DNA of 64,000 nt, from positions 27,736,853 to 27,800,852 of the forward strand of contig OZ038385.1 of NCBI GenBank assembly GCA_964036045.1, in the 5' to 3' direction. Below the pieces are notes generated by a model. The model was given only the letters and a program-made list of their open reading frames with translations. It ran no database searches and was not told the origin of the DNA. Of this stretch, positions 54,861 to 64,000 are shown piece after piece; position 1 is the stretch's first letter, and every line of letters begins with the position of its first letter. This DNA is from Eutreptiella sp. 'Long Island Sound 2002'. Taxonomy: Eukaryota; Euglenozoa; Euglenophyceae; Eutreptiales; Eutreptiaceae. A program made the translations under genes and the position numbers.

Positions 54861-54925
54861 ATTAGGGTTAGGTGTAGGTGTAGGGTTAGGGGTAGGCTGA
54901 GGGTTGGGGGTGGGCGTTAGAGTCA
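54861..54925. repeat. Degenerate telomere-like repeats, right of the diverged R1 copy
   Basis: ATTAGGGTTAGGTGTAGGTG and TAGGGTTAGGGGTAGGC, GT-rich TTAGGG variants. Confidence 0.6.
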
Positions 54926-55020
54926 AGGTTGGGTTTAAGGATAGTGTTGGGGTGCAAAGTGGACAAAATTTTCCTTCGGGCACCTTTGGTGTTCATCTTT
55001 GGCGCCCATGGACACCCTCG

Positions 55021-55123
55021 CCATGGGCGCCTTTGGCAACCAACTGTTGGCCGGAGGCCCCTAGGGGGGGGGGGGAGTTGGCGCCCTAGGAGCCGCGGAG
55101 TCCCCCCCCCCCCCCCGGGCTGC
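55021..55123. repeat. G/C-run repeat Z, copy 3
   Basis: CCAACTGTTGGCCGGAGGCC, a G run, GTTGGCGCCCTAGGAGCC, GCGGAGT, a C run, GGGCTGCG. Preceded by CCATGGGCGCCTTTGGC, as CATTGGGCGCCTTTGGC precedes copy 1. Confidence 0.65.
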
Positions 55124-55124
55124 G

Positions 55125-56800
55125 CCTGTGGCCAAATGGCGGCCGCTGTCTAAGGCCGCCGTCAATAGGGCGGCTGAGTTGCAGGCGACACAGCACAAAG
55201 CAAAGCATAGTGAGCAACATGGACCCCATGTCTGCACTGCAAGCACGCCAAGAAGGACTGCGTGTGCCAATTTGACCATGTCCTTTGTTAGCGAAGGACC
55301 CTATTGGAGCCCATTTCCATTCCGGCACTGCCCGGTCCTTGACCTTTGTCCGCTTGTGGTACAGATGTGGTGACTCTCTGATGTGCATCACGGTTTGAAG
55401 CATGTTAGCGTTAGGGAAGAAACCTTCCCTGTTCCTTGAACAACATTCTGAATTCCTTCACTTTTAAATTGCTACCTTTGCTCACTCCTTTGTATACCAC
55501 GAACCGCTTGTTGCACACCTCACCACATGACCGGCCCACTCCCTTGTGTACTGCGAACCCCATGCTGTGCACCTCACCCCATGACCGCCTCAGGACCCCC
55601 CCCCCCTGAGGTTTCTGGCACCCATTGCTGGGAATACCCAAGCCAATGATACCCTATCTATTTGGTTCGGGGCGGTGTGTGAGTCAGGCTATCTGGGCCG
55701 CATACCCAACTGTTCGGAGGTGCCTAATCCCCCAGCACTCCCCACGGGCGCCCTCCCGGACCCCCCCCAGCCTCCCTCCCCCCCTCCAGACCCCCAAAAG
55801 TTTACGCACCCGGGTGGGGTCTAGAATTCGAACAGGCCACCCCCCTTGTGTCGGCTGGAGCCCCCCCCCCCCCCCCCGTACCACAAGGGGCAAGCAGAGC
55901 CATGACCAGCCTCACCATTGCGACATACCCATTCCTCGACAACTTTGCCCGTCTCCAGATCCATGGGATACATTTTCTTGGGGTCATTGTTGTTGAGCAA
56001 AACCACCTGCCTATCACAATTGTGCAGCATCATCTGAAGATGAGCAGATGGGCATATCATGGACTGGGAGGGGGGACGGGAGGGAAGGAGGAATTGAGAG
56101 AGGAAGGGAGTGGCTTAGAGCCAGAGGCAGTACGCATACAGCGCAAGCCCCCTCGTTCCTGATGTCGACCTTGCGTTCACGTAGGCTGACAGCTGCGATG
56201 GCACTCGGTCATGCTTGCCCCCAAATGCATGCCATACGAGCGCGTTTGGAACAGATCAGTGCAGAGAACAGTTGTGAACCAATTCTGACCTTCCAGTTGT
56301 GGTGCAACACTCAGTCCTGCGTCTACCCATCGCCTACTCCGTCGGGCATGGGGGAAGGGGGGCTGCCAGTGGGGTGATTGTCACGCTGATTACAATGAGC
56401 CGTGTATCATTGGTGGTGGTGGGGCGGGGGGGGGGGGGGGGGAATGTGCGGGCCGGGCCCCGAAATTGGCTTGGTGCTGACACCAACCTTTGAAACCCTG
56501 AGAGGGGGGTGGGGATTCGCATGCTTGGACCACGCCCCCCGCCCCCCCGGATGCCCTTCTATTGCGCAATCAGGCTCAGGTCAGGCAAAACAGCGGTCAG
56601 ACAGGGATCCTGTGCTTTGCAGCATGTAGCGGGACATGCACAGCTATGCAACACATGGCAACCAGAGGCCATCACTACCAGTCAAATCAAAACAAAGGGG
56701 GAATCTTTGCACTGCGCGCGCACTGCGCGCTACTTTGACACTATGTTCCCCCCGAAGAGCCCCCAAGCACATCCCTTGGAAACGCCCTTAGAATTAGGTG
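55125..56800. other. No recognisable gene; C/G runs
   Basis: A C run at 55861-55877 and a G run at 56426-56442. ACCGCTTGTTGCACACCTCA and ACCCCATGCTGTGCACCTCA near 55502 and 55557 form a short imperfect tandem. No frame with motifs. Confidence 0.4.
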
Positions 56801-57240
56801 ACCCAAACTGCCCCAGCTTTTCTCATGTACATGGAGCAACATCTCCAGGTGAATGTTTGAGGTTCATCGGGTTGCTTCCTTTTCTTGGTTTTTTTAGCCG
56901 GTGGTTTCGGTTGTGAGGAAGGGGCTCTCTCCTTTCCCTTGCGGTTAGAATCGGATTGGGGTTGAGATTGTGTAGCCACAGCGGGTTGCGAGGACTGAGA
57001 GGGTTGAGGGAGACTGGAGCTGGACGAAGCCACATCGGGCCGAGGGGGCGCAGCAACACAAAAAGCATCCAGTGTGCGTTGCCGCTTTTCTAGGACCTGC
57101 TGCGCATGTTTTGCTTGTTTCTTGGCCTCTCTCTCTCGTTTCTCACGGCGCAAACGGTCAATCTCAGGCTGCAGTGTTGGCGCTTCACTGCCGCCTTCAG
57201 GGAATGGTTGGCCATCAAGCCCATCCTGGATACCGGCCAA
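56794..57240 (-). CDS. Coiled-coil/basic protein fragment with a QRTLDAFC motif; exon candidate
   Basis: 148 codons; the first codon at 57240 is TTG, so the true start is upstream or spliced. It reads AGIQDGLDGQPFPEGGSEAP, then a charged helix PEIDRLRREKREREAKKQAK and HAQQVLEKRQRTLDAFCVAA (coiled-coil potential; QRTLDAFC resembles a PIP-like Q-x-x-L-x-x-F motif), then PDVASSSSSLPQPSQSSQ, a Gln/Ser linker, and a basic patch KPPAKKTKKRKQPDEPQ (nuclear-localisation-like). The last ~20 codons look non-coding. It shares with the 33.3 kb gene a TL-x-AF motif followed by serine runs. Function unknown. Confidence 0.4.
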   Translation of the reverse strand: MAGIQDGLDGQPFPEGGSEAPTLQPEIDRLRREKREREAKKQAKHAQQVLEKRQRTLDAFCVAAPPRPDVASSSSSLPQPSQSSQPAVATQSQPQSDSNRKGKERAPSSQPKPPAKKTKKRKQPDEPQTFTWRCCSMYMRKAGAVWVT

Positions 57241-57454
57241 ACCGCGAACTTTTGTAGAACTTGAATTTTTGCGTTTGGAGATCGGAATTAATATTTAGCA
57301 AAAAATTTGTTTTTGTCCAAAAAACCTGAAAAGATATTTCTTTTGCGATTTTTTCGGTAAATAGGCATTTTGCGGCACCCAATTTAACCCTAGCAAAGGC
57401 TATATTTAATTGAATTTCTGCGATTTGTTTGGCCAGATTTTTCTTTTTGCGTCT

Positions 57455-57640
57455 TTTTGCCAGCAGTTTGACAACAGGACTGATGGCCAAAAAAAGCGCC
57501 AGCAGTTTGGGTCCAACTGTGATGGAACCCAGGACCCCTATTTCTCAAGTCTGTGCATATACCACTGTACTACTGCACCAATCTGCCCCCGGAGACACAA
57601 GACATTACACGTGCACAGTGCTTTATGTATCCCAGGAATT
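57455..57640 (-). repeat. tRNA-derived SINE-like copy 2
   Basis: The reverse strand has TGGTGCAGTAGTACAGTGG (57562-57580) and a decayed B box GGGTTCCATC near 57521-57530. The body CAGCAGTTTGACAACAGGAC and ACTGATGGCCAAAAAAAGCG at 57463-57497 matches 28809-28845. Confidence 0.6.
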
Positions 57641-59300
57641 TCCTTTAAATCTGCGTACATTTCTTCAAGAATGTGCTGCCGAATGCCATAACTATTTGAT
57701 TTTTTTGCGTTAATTTTTTTTTGTGGACACACTGAAATCACCAGAATCCAGGCTGTGAATTAAATATTTTGCCAAAAATTCAAAGTTTGGCCGGTAATTA
57801 CACTTTCCTCATCCCTTGGTAAGTGGTTACCCTTGCCGAACCGCAAGATGTGCTCAATCACCTTTGGCACACCCGTGACAGGTTGCTCCAAATACTTTGG
57901 GCGCTCCTTGCGGGCCCCTAGTATCTCTAGTACGACCAGACGCCCAAACAGTTGCATTGCGTGCGCATTGCGCTTAAGGCTCCCCCAAATGGAACGGGGT
58001 CCGGCACAAAAAAAGTCTAACGTCCAAGATCCAGCCTCTTTTCCCACTACACAGGATGGGCTGGGGGGAGACATAATTAAGGTGAGCTAGGGGGGACCCA
58101 AGTGGTGACACAGGGCGGGGGGGGGGGGGGGTAGGTCGATTCACTGCAGTTCTGGACCCAACGGCGAAATTATCCCACGGAATTGTCCCCTGGCGCCCCA
58201 TACAGTGGGCTTATATGCGTGTCACCTTGGATTCTTGACCACAAAACCTGTTGTCAGAAAAACGACGGCCAGATGCAGCGCTTGGACAAGTATGTGCTTG
58301 CACAAGAGGTAAAAAATATGGCCAGGCAGCGAGAAGGCGCCGAAAACAATGGTACAACTCACCAAAGCAGGAGACCCCAGTGCACCAAGGTCCACAGATT
58401 AGTGGTCCCCAATGCCACCACAAAAGTGCAAACCTTTGATGGCGTAAAGGCTTTGCCACTCAGTGACTGAATGTTGCTGATTTCTGTGTCGAACATGCAG
58501 TCGTCATGGCCCCGATTGAAGACCCCAATGCTATTGCCTTGCACCACAAACGTCTTCTTATGTCGGGCACTGAGACACAAAGCAATGAGTGTCATGCAAC
58601 ACCCACAGCATGAGCCGGGGGGTCCAGAGGGGGCCGAGGTTTTTTTTCAGGCTTGGGGCCCAGCGGGGCCGCCTCCTTGGGTTGGGTGCGCAACCCCCCG
58701 CCTTCCCCGGCCTTCAGCCATTGTTTGTTGCCAAAGGTCACCAACTATAGTAACTGTCCCAAATAGCCACTCTTGATCCTAAGCCCCCTCTCCAACCATG
58801 CCATGTGTAGCAGTTGTACTCCCATAACTGCCTCAGGGGTTTCCAGTATACATTGCAGTTTATACCGAAGCTGGTGCAACCCAACTGTGCCACGCCCAAA
58901 GGCGTCCCAGTGTCCTTGAGGCACAACGACTGTGGGCTGAAAAGAAGACAGCGGAGTGTAATACACAGTTGAGTGATGCTTTTGATTCACATATTTTGAG
59001 GTGACAAAGTTGTGCGGGGGGCCTGGGGTTGTTTTAATGCATGGGGGTGTCCCCCCAGCGAGCAAAGCTCAAAGCGGCCTAACCACGGGCAAAGGAGCGT
59101 TCTTGGTGAGCCGAAGTTCAACCGTTGGACTGCTGTGCTATGTACACCACTGTCATGAAAATTCAGGGTGGCCTAAAAAATCTCAAGCTGGGCAAGAGAC
59201 AGCACAATGGGCACAAATTCAGGGTGCAATACACTGCCACAGGGGCACCAATGGCCTGAAAAAGCGCCGACCTTTGATGTGCCCAAAGCAGAAAAGTGGA
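57640..59300. other. No recognisable gene
   Basis: Short frames only. A plus-strand frame at 58274-58470 (MQRLDKYVLAQEVKNMARQR) is protein-like but has no motif. A G run is at 58119-58131. Confidence 0.35.
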
Positions 59301-59308
59301 AGGCTGAG

Positions 59309-60230
59309 CTAGTCGCGAGATAGGCAAAACGGCAATGAAGTCGTGGTCACCTCTGATTTGCAGCCAAGGGGGGGGGGGGTTGCTGTGTCGGGTGCACTGG
59401 GAGGCACTACAGTGAGTTGTTGGGTGCCCTTCCAAGAATATGACCCCAGGACCCGCTTTGCTGTTCCAGTGCAGCCACTGCAGGGCGTCGCTGGTCCCTT
59501 TACTGGTCCGAGCGCCGCTTGAGTGCCCCGACGGTCCGGGCATGTGCCCACCACCACGGCCTGTGGGGGACGATGCCGGCCTGGCCCTTGGCCATGTCCA
59601 GCGCTTCGGCGTGACTCCCCAAGCGGTGGCCCTTCGCCTCGCGGAGGAATGAGGTGTGGGCCCAGGGATGCTTGGCGCCCTGGGTGCGATGCCCCTCTAG
59701 CCTCGCCACACCGTCCAGCGGGCGGGAGGCCTGGGGGAACGCGGCGTTCGAGCGGAGGCTCGGGATTTGCAATTGTGGGATTTGCGATTCCAATGGTGGC
59801 CCGGCGACTGCACCTTCCAACGATTGGCGGTGTTGTAATGGACGCCGCTACCGATGTCCCATTTGGACGGTCTGGAGGCGTGCGACTCGAGGAGGGGTTG
59901 TTCTGCCCCATCGGCAAGGGGAGGGTCGGAAGGCGCGCTTCCGTCGGTGGACAACCATGGGGCCAGCCGTGTGTTGATCTGCTCCGGAGGGGCCCCTATA
60001 ATGGACTGCATGATCCCAAACACGGAGTGAGGCTGCTTGAAGAGCAAGTGGGGCCGCCACTTGTTGAAGCTCCCCGAGTCAAAGCCCGAGGTGTTGCAAT
60101 CTAAAAACCACCAGGAGCCTCCAAGGAACGGCACTTTGGGGGGCTTTGCCAGCAGACTGTTTGCCTTGGTTTTATTCCGGAACGCTGCATGGTGCGCGCA
60201 GGGTGCATGAACTTCCCCCTTGGTGGCCAA
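59309..60230. CDS. GC-rich segment with overlapping open frames, coding strand undecided
   Basis: Minus-strand frames at 59309-59917 (202 codons) and 59697-60230 (177 codons, PPEQINTRLAPWLSTDG), and a plus-strand frame at 59523-60104 (193 codons, FAIVGFAIPMVARRLHLPTI) overlap. High GC reduces stop codons on all frames, so length alone is weak evidence. No motif decides between them. Possibly a decayed mobile-element gene. Confidence 0.2.
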
Positions 60231-60566
60231 TTTTGATCAACAAAAGTCTGCAGAGGTCTGCTTTGCTCCTGTGCGGTTTTGTGCTGCCCCTTGTGTGGAT
60301 CCATGGTGTAGATGCATGGGTTGCACCCCAACAACAATGTAGTTGCTGGGCCTACACTACTCACTCCAAACAAACCTGAACTCAATAGCATCCAAAGTTA
60401 TCCAGGTCGCGTTCTTCGGCATACACGACATTCCTGTGCACCTGGCCTAATATGTGGCATTAAGGGAAATACTGATTCCCTTTCAGCCGGTGTAGCGGTA
60501 GCAACAAGGCTGTTGCAAATACTGCCTAACCAATAGAGTCTCCAACGTCTAGGTAGGCCTACTTGA

Positions 60567-60862
60567 ACAGAACCTTGGTAATGTTCTTTGTCATAACCTT
60601 AGACTCACAAATTGCTTAGAAGATGGTATCTCCGCAGCGTTCCCCCACACGGGGCCTACTTTTGTGTATTCTTTGGTCAAATGTGATGTGGAAAAACCAA
60701 ACGTTGAGTGGGGCAAACCTGCGGAGCAAGGACTAATGGAGTCTGCAAGGGGTGGCTAGGTGCACTTGGGCAGAACCTTGGCAATGTTTTTTGTCATGAC
60801 CCTAGACTCACAAACTGCTTAGAAGATGGTATCTCCGCGGCGTTCCCCCACATAGGGCCTAG
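60567..60862. repeat. ~95-bp direct repeat pair, 201-bp spacing
   Basis: CAGAACCTTGGTAATGTTCT...GCGTTCCCCCACACGGGGCC at 60567-60660 and CAGAACCTTGGCAATGTTTT...GCGTTCCCCCACATAGGGCC at 60771-60862, roughly 90 percent alike by eye. Confidence 0.85.
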
Positions 60863-61024
60863 CTTGGGCTGAGGGGCAGTGCAGACTGTCGGACTATCAT
60901 ACCCCACTGTTCGGAGGTGCCCGACACTTTTTGTTTTTCACGCACGCACACGTGTCTCGTAGACCAAGGAGGCCCCCCCAACGACCACCACCCATAGTAG
61001 TTTGGGGGGCATTTTTGAATTATG

Positions 61025-62935
61025 TTGCCTTCGGCAAGGCACCTCGATGAGGGGGAGAGGGACGACCATGTTTGAGCTGCTGAGGCTGGAAAACTGCATA
61101 AGCAGGTTGTGCCCCAGACCCCTTGGGAGCCCCCCCCCCCCCCCAACACCCAAATACATAAAGAGGGGCTGAAACATGCTTTACATAGGGTATTTGATCA
61201 TTTTGCATGGTCAGAGGATAAAACAATTCAGTTTCGGAAAGTTCCATTTTTGAGCTACCAAGGCTAGAAAACTGCATGAGCAGGTTGTGCCCTAGACCCC
61301 TTGGGACCCCCCACCCACCCAAATAGGGTGAAAAACACAGCTAAAACATGCTTTAATAGGGTATTTGATCATTTTGGATGGTTAGGGCATCAAAAAAAGG
61401 AGTTTCGGAAATTTCCATTTTTGGGCTGCCGAGGCTGTAAAACTGCAGCAGGTTGTGCCCTAGCCCCCCCCCCCCCCCAAACACCCAAATAGGGTGAACA
61501 ACACACCAAACTTGTCTGCAACATGCTTTACATAGCATATTTCATCATTGTGAGTGGTCACAATATCAAAAATTTTTTGGCAAATTTTTCCATTTGGGGC
61601 GTGTAGAGGGTAGAAAACTGCTCAAGCACACCAAATGCCATTGAACCACCTACAAACAGCAATGTTGAAGCTTTTGGGGGGCCCATGGCTCGGGCTAGAT
61701 GGGCCTAGTGGCCACTACGGGGGTCCCCATGGGCGCGTAAGTACCCGTATTGTCACCAAATGATCACCCAAAACCCATGCTAGGGGTGTCGGAAAAAGTC
61801 GAAATGTGAAAAATTCTATTGCCTTCGGCAAGTCCACCTCACAGAGAATCTACCCCAAGCAACACACATCAGAAATAGGGTAAAAGCTATACAAATACGG
61901 CCCAAAACATGCTTTACATACCTTGGATGGTCATCTTAGGTGATCACGGTATCTAAAAAGTAAGTTTCGGAAACTTCGATTTTGGAGCTGTCCAGGGTGA
62001 AAAACTACATAAGCAGGTTGTGCACCAATCCCCTGGGAGACCCCCCCCCCAGCACCCAATACCCACATAAGGTGAAAAACACGGAAATACTGCCTAAAAC
62101 ATGCTTCATTTTAGGTTATCATGGTATCGGAAAAATAAGTTTCGAAAACTTCGATTTTTGAGCTGCCTAGAGTGAAAAGCTGCGTAGGCAGGTTGTGTGC
62201 CACGAATCCCTTGGGAGCCCCCCCCCCCCCCCCGCGCCCAATACCCAAATAAGGTGAAAAGCACATAAATACGGCCCAAAACATGCTGTGCATACCTTGG
62301 ATGGTCATTTTAGGTGATCACAATGCCAAAAAAAAAATCTATTGCCTTCGGCAAGTCCACCTTGCAGAGAATCTACCCCAAGCAACACACACCCTAAATA
62401 GGGTAAAAACTACATAAATACGGGCTAAAACATGCTTTACATATCTTGGATGGTCATTTTAGGTGATCCCAATATCAAAAAAATAAGTTTCGGAGACTTC
62501 AATTTTTGAGCTGTATAGGCTAGAAAAAAGGCATAAGCAGGTTGTGTACCAATCCCGTTTGCCCCCCCCCCCCCCCGCACCCAATCCCCAAATAGGGTGA
62601 AAAACACATAAACATGGCCTAAAACATGCTTTAAATATCTTGGATGGCCATTTTAAGTGATTAAAAATAAGTTTCGAAAACTTCGATTTTGAGCTGCCCA
62701 GGGTGAAAAACTGGCAGCAGGCTGTAGAAAAAAAAATGCATGAGCAGGTTGTGTACCAATCCCTTGGGAGCCCCCCCCCCCCCCCCGGGCCCAATACCCA
62801 AATAAAGTGAAAACCAAGTAGATACGGCCCAAAACATGCTTTTTATACCTTAGATGGTCATTTTAGGTGATCAGGGAATCAAAAAAATGAGTTTGATTTT
62901 TCAGCTGTGTAGGCTGAAAAACTGCATGAGCAGCC
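61025..62935. repeat. Satellite-like array with higher-order structure
   Basis: Degenerate units of about 150-210 bp. Core: AGCTGNCNAGGNTGAAAAAC, GCAGGTTGTG, CCCTTGGGAG, a C run, CCCAAATANGGTGAAAAACA, CAAAACATGCTTTACATANC, TTGGATGGTCATTTTAGGTG, AAGTTTCGGAAACTTC. Variant units beginning TTGCCTTCGGCAAGTCCACC at about 61819 and 62343 lie 524 bp apart with two standard units after each, a higher-order period. No genes; the frames are repeat shadows. Confidence 0.85.
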
Positions 62936-63880
62936 AGCCAGGACCCAGTCAGGATTCCGGGGCTTTTGGTGGTTTCCGTACTAGCCGTAGTAGCCACACT
63001 TAGCAAGACGTGCATTTTCCGTACATGCGTTGACCCCACTGATCCATGCAGGTGTCCCTCCCTAACCTGTGTGCGTGTGAGTTGGAAAAGGGCACTAGGC
63101 TACCAGCGTCCGAGACCTGAATAGCCCGGTGCCCTCCACGGACACACACGCACACACACACAATGCAAAGAATACCCAAACCGTTAAACCCCTGCAGGCA
63201 AAACGGAGCACTGGGCACTCAGCAGCTCATCAGGCCGTCCATGTGACAATAGACATGGGCGACTAGGCGCCTTTCTGCAGTAGACAGCAGGACTTAGTGC
63301 GGCGGGACCTACAGGAAAGGGCAAGCAGAACTACATCTTGCAGTTCCGCAATCGTTCAAGGCGGTTGCAGGGGGAGGAAACAAATTGGTGCCTCCGGGGC
63401 ATACTGCGTGCCGGAGGCGTGTATGCACTATGCACGCCATGCGTGTGGCCTCAATCCTTCACACCTTACATGTGATGGCGTTGGGTAACCCATGCTGTCT
63501 ACCGCGGGGAGAAAAGCGGAGGAAATTTGTTGATCAGTCTCAGCGCATACTACATATCTTGATGCTAGCAGGCCACCCGTAACCGGGTGGCTACACACAC
63601 ACAACATGGAGTGGGAGGGAGCGGGACAGGGACAGGGAGTTCAATGGGGAACAATGGGGACAATCACAGCGGGACATGTCCCAAAGCTTGCACACCGCTG
63701 ACCAGTCTTGGCACCACGCCCCTGTGATACCATTTGATGAAAAACGTTCAGGTAGACACCAGCTTGAGTACCGTGACACAGACACACGCGCGCGCGCACA
63801 CACACACACCCATACACCCGCACATGCACACATACACAGGATCGTCGAACCATAATGTCTCTCGAGAATTGTAGCAAAAA
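62936..63880. other. Unique spacer with (CA)n and (CG)n tracts, no recognisable gene
   Basis: CACACACGCACACACACACA near 63141 and CACGCGCGCGCGCACACACA near 63783. Otherwise short frames. Confidence 0.45.
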
Positions 63881-63884
63881 CCCT

Positions 63885-64000
63885 GAGTTTGGGATGTGGT
63901 TGTGTACCAATCCCTTGGGAGACCCCCCGCCCCCCCACCCCCGGTGCCCGATGCCCCAATAAGGTGAAAAACACATGAATATGGTCCAAAACATGCTTTA
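63885..64000. repeat. Further unit of the satellite-like array, running off the right edge
   Basis: GGTTGTGTACCAATCCCTTG, a C run, AATAAGGTGAAAAACACATG, CCAAAACATGCTTTA at the window end, matching the 61-63 kb units. Confidence 0.8.

Overview
The window looks like nuclear DNA from a eukaryote with a large, transposon-rich genome, probably a protist or alga; the species cannot be told from the sequence. The evidence is non-LTR retroelement reverse transcriptase and RNase H genes, tRNA-derived SINE heads, PHD-type fingers, a canonical splice donor beside a short exon, serine-rich nuclear-type proteins, dense (TA)n, (GT)n and (CTG)n arrays, and dozens of G or C homopolymers. There are no operons, ribosome-binding sites, rRNA genes or CRISPR arrays. 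Most long open frames are low-complexity translations of microsatellites. Only about a dozen frames have independent support as coding, and most of those belong to mobile elements.

Layout. At 1-2902 an uninterrupted minus-strand frame of over 960 codons runs off the left edge. It carries an RNase H-like domain and a CCHC finger from the end of a non-LTR retroelement polyprotein, and it has neither a start nor a stop inside the window. At 2903-14719 lies an 11.8 kb mosaic of a non-autonomous DNA-transposon-like family, called R1 here. R1 is about 1.2 kb, with 15-bp terminal inverted repeats flanked by (TA)n. Two other inverted-repeat elements (X and Y) sit among the R1 copies, and the whole block is bounded by inverted copies of one 23-bp sequence. 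At 14697-16454 a minus-strand gene encodes a protein with thirteen 12-16-residue repeats; its 3' end runs into the mosaic, and its leader with the start codon is tandemly reiterated upstream (16455-17098). Two more R1 copies follow (17098-19252).

At 19.5-23.7 kb are a frameshifted reverse transcriptase remnant (YVDD type) and a 5'-truncated LINE with a finger and RNase H. The stretch 23.7-36 kb is mostly anonymous, with a broken multi-block gene (28.9-31.5 kb), a zinc-motif gene with poly-serine (32.6-33.35 kb), SINE heads, G/C palindromes and a PHD-like fragment. At 36.6-38.7 kb a 583-residue open frame is flanked by a 127-bp direct repeat. The stretch 38.9-50.9 kb holds minisatellites, a PHD pseudogene, a 262-bp pentanucleotide array, a short spliced-looking exon and a second zinc-motif gene start. 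At 51.0-53.3 kb is a second LINE with full reverse transcriptase and RNase H. At 53.5-54.9 kb a diverged R1 relative lies between telomere-like repeats. From 61 kb to the right edge there is a satellite-like array with a higher-order period near 524 bp.

The genes do not form a pathway. The window reads as successive waves of transposition over a sparse background of small, often decayed genes. The strongest candidates for something undescribed are the R1/X/Y family with its inverted-repeat-bounded mosaic, the repeat-protein gene with its reiterated start region, and the long left-edge frame.
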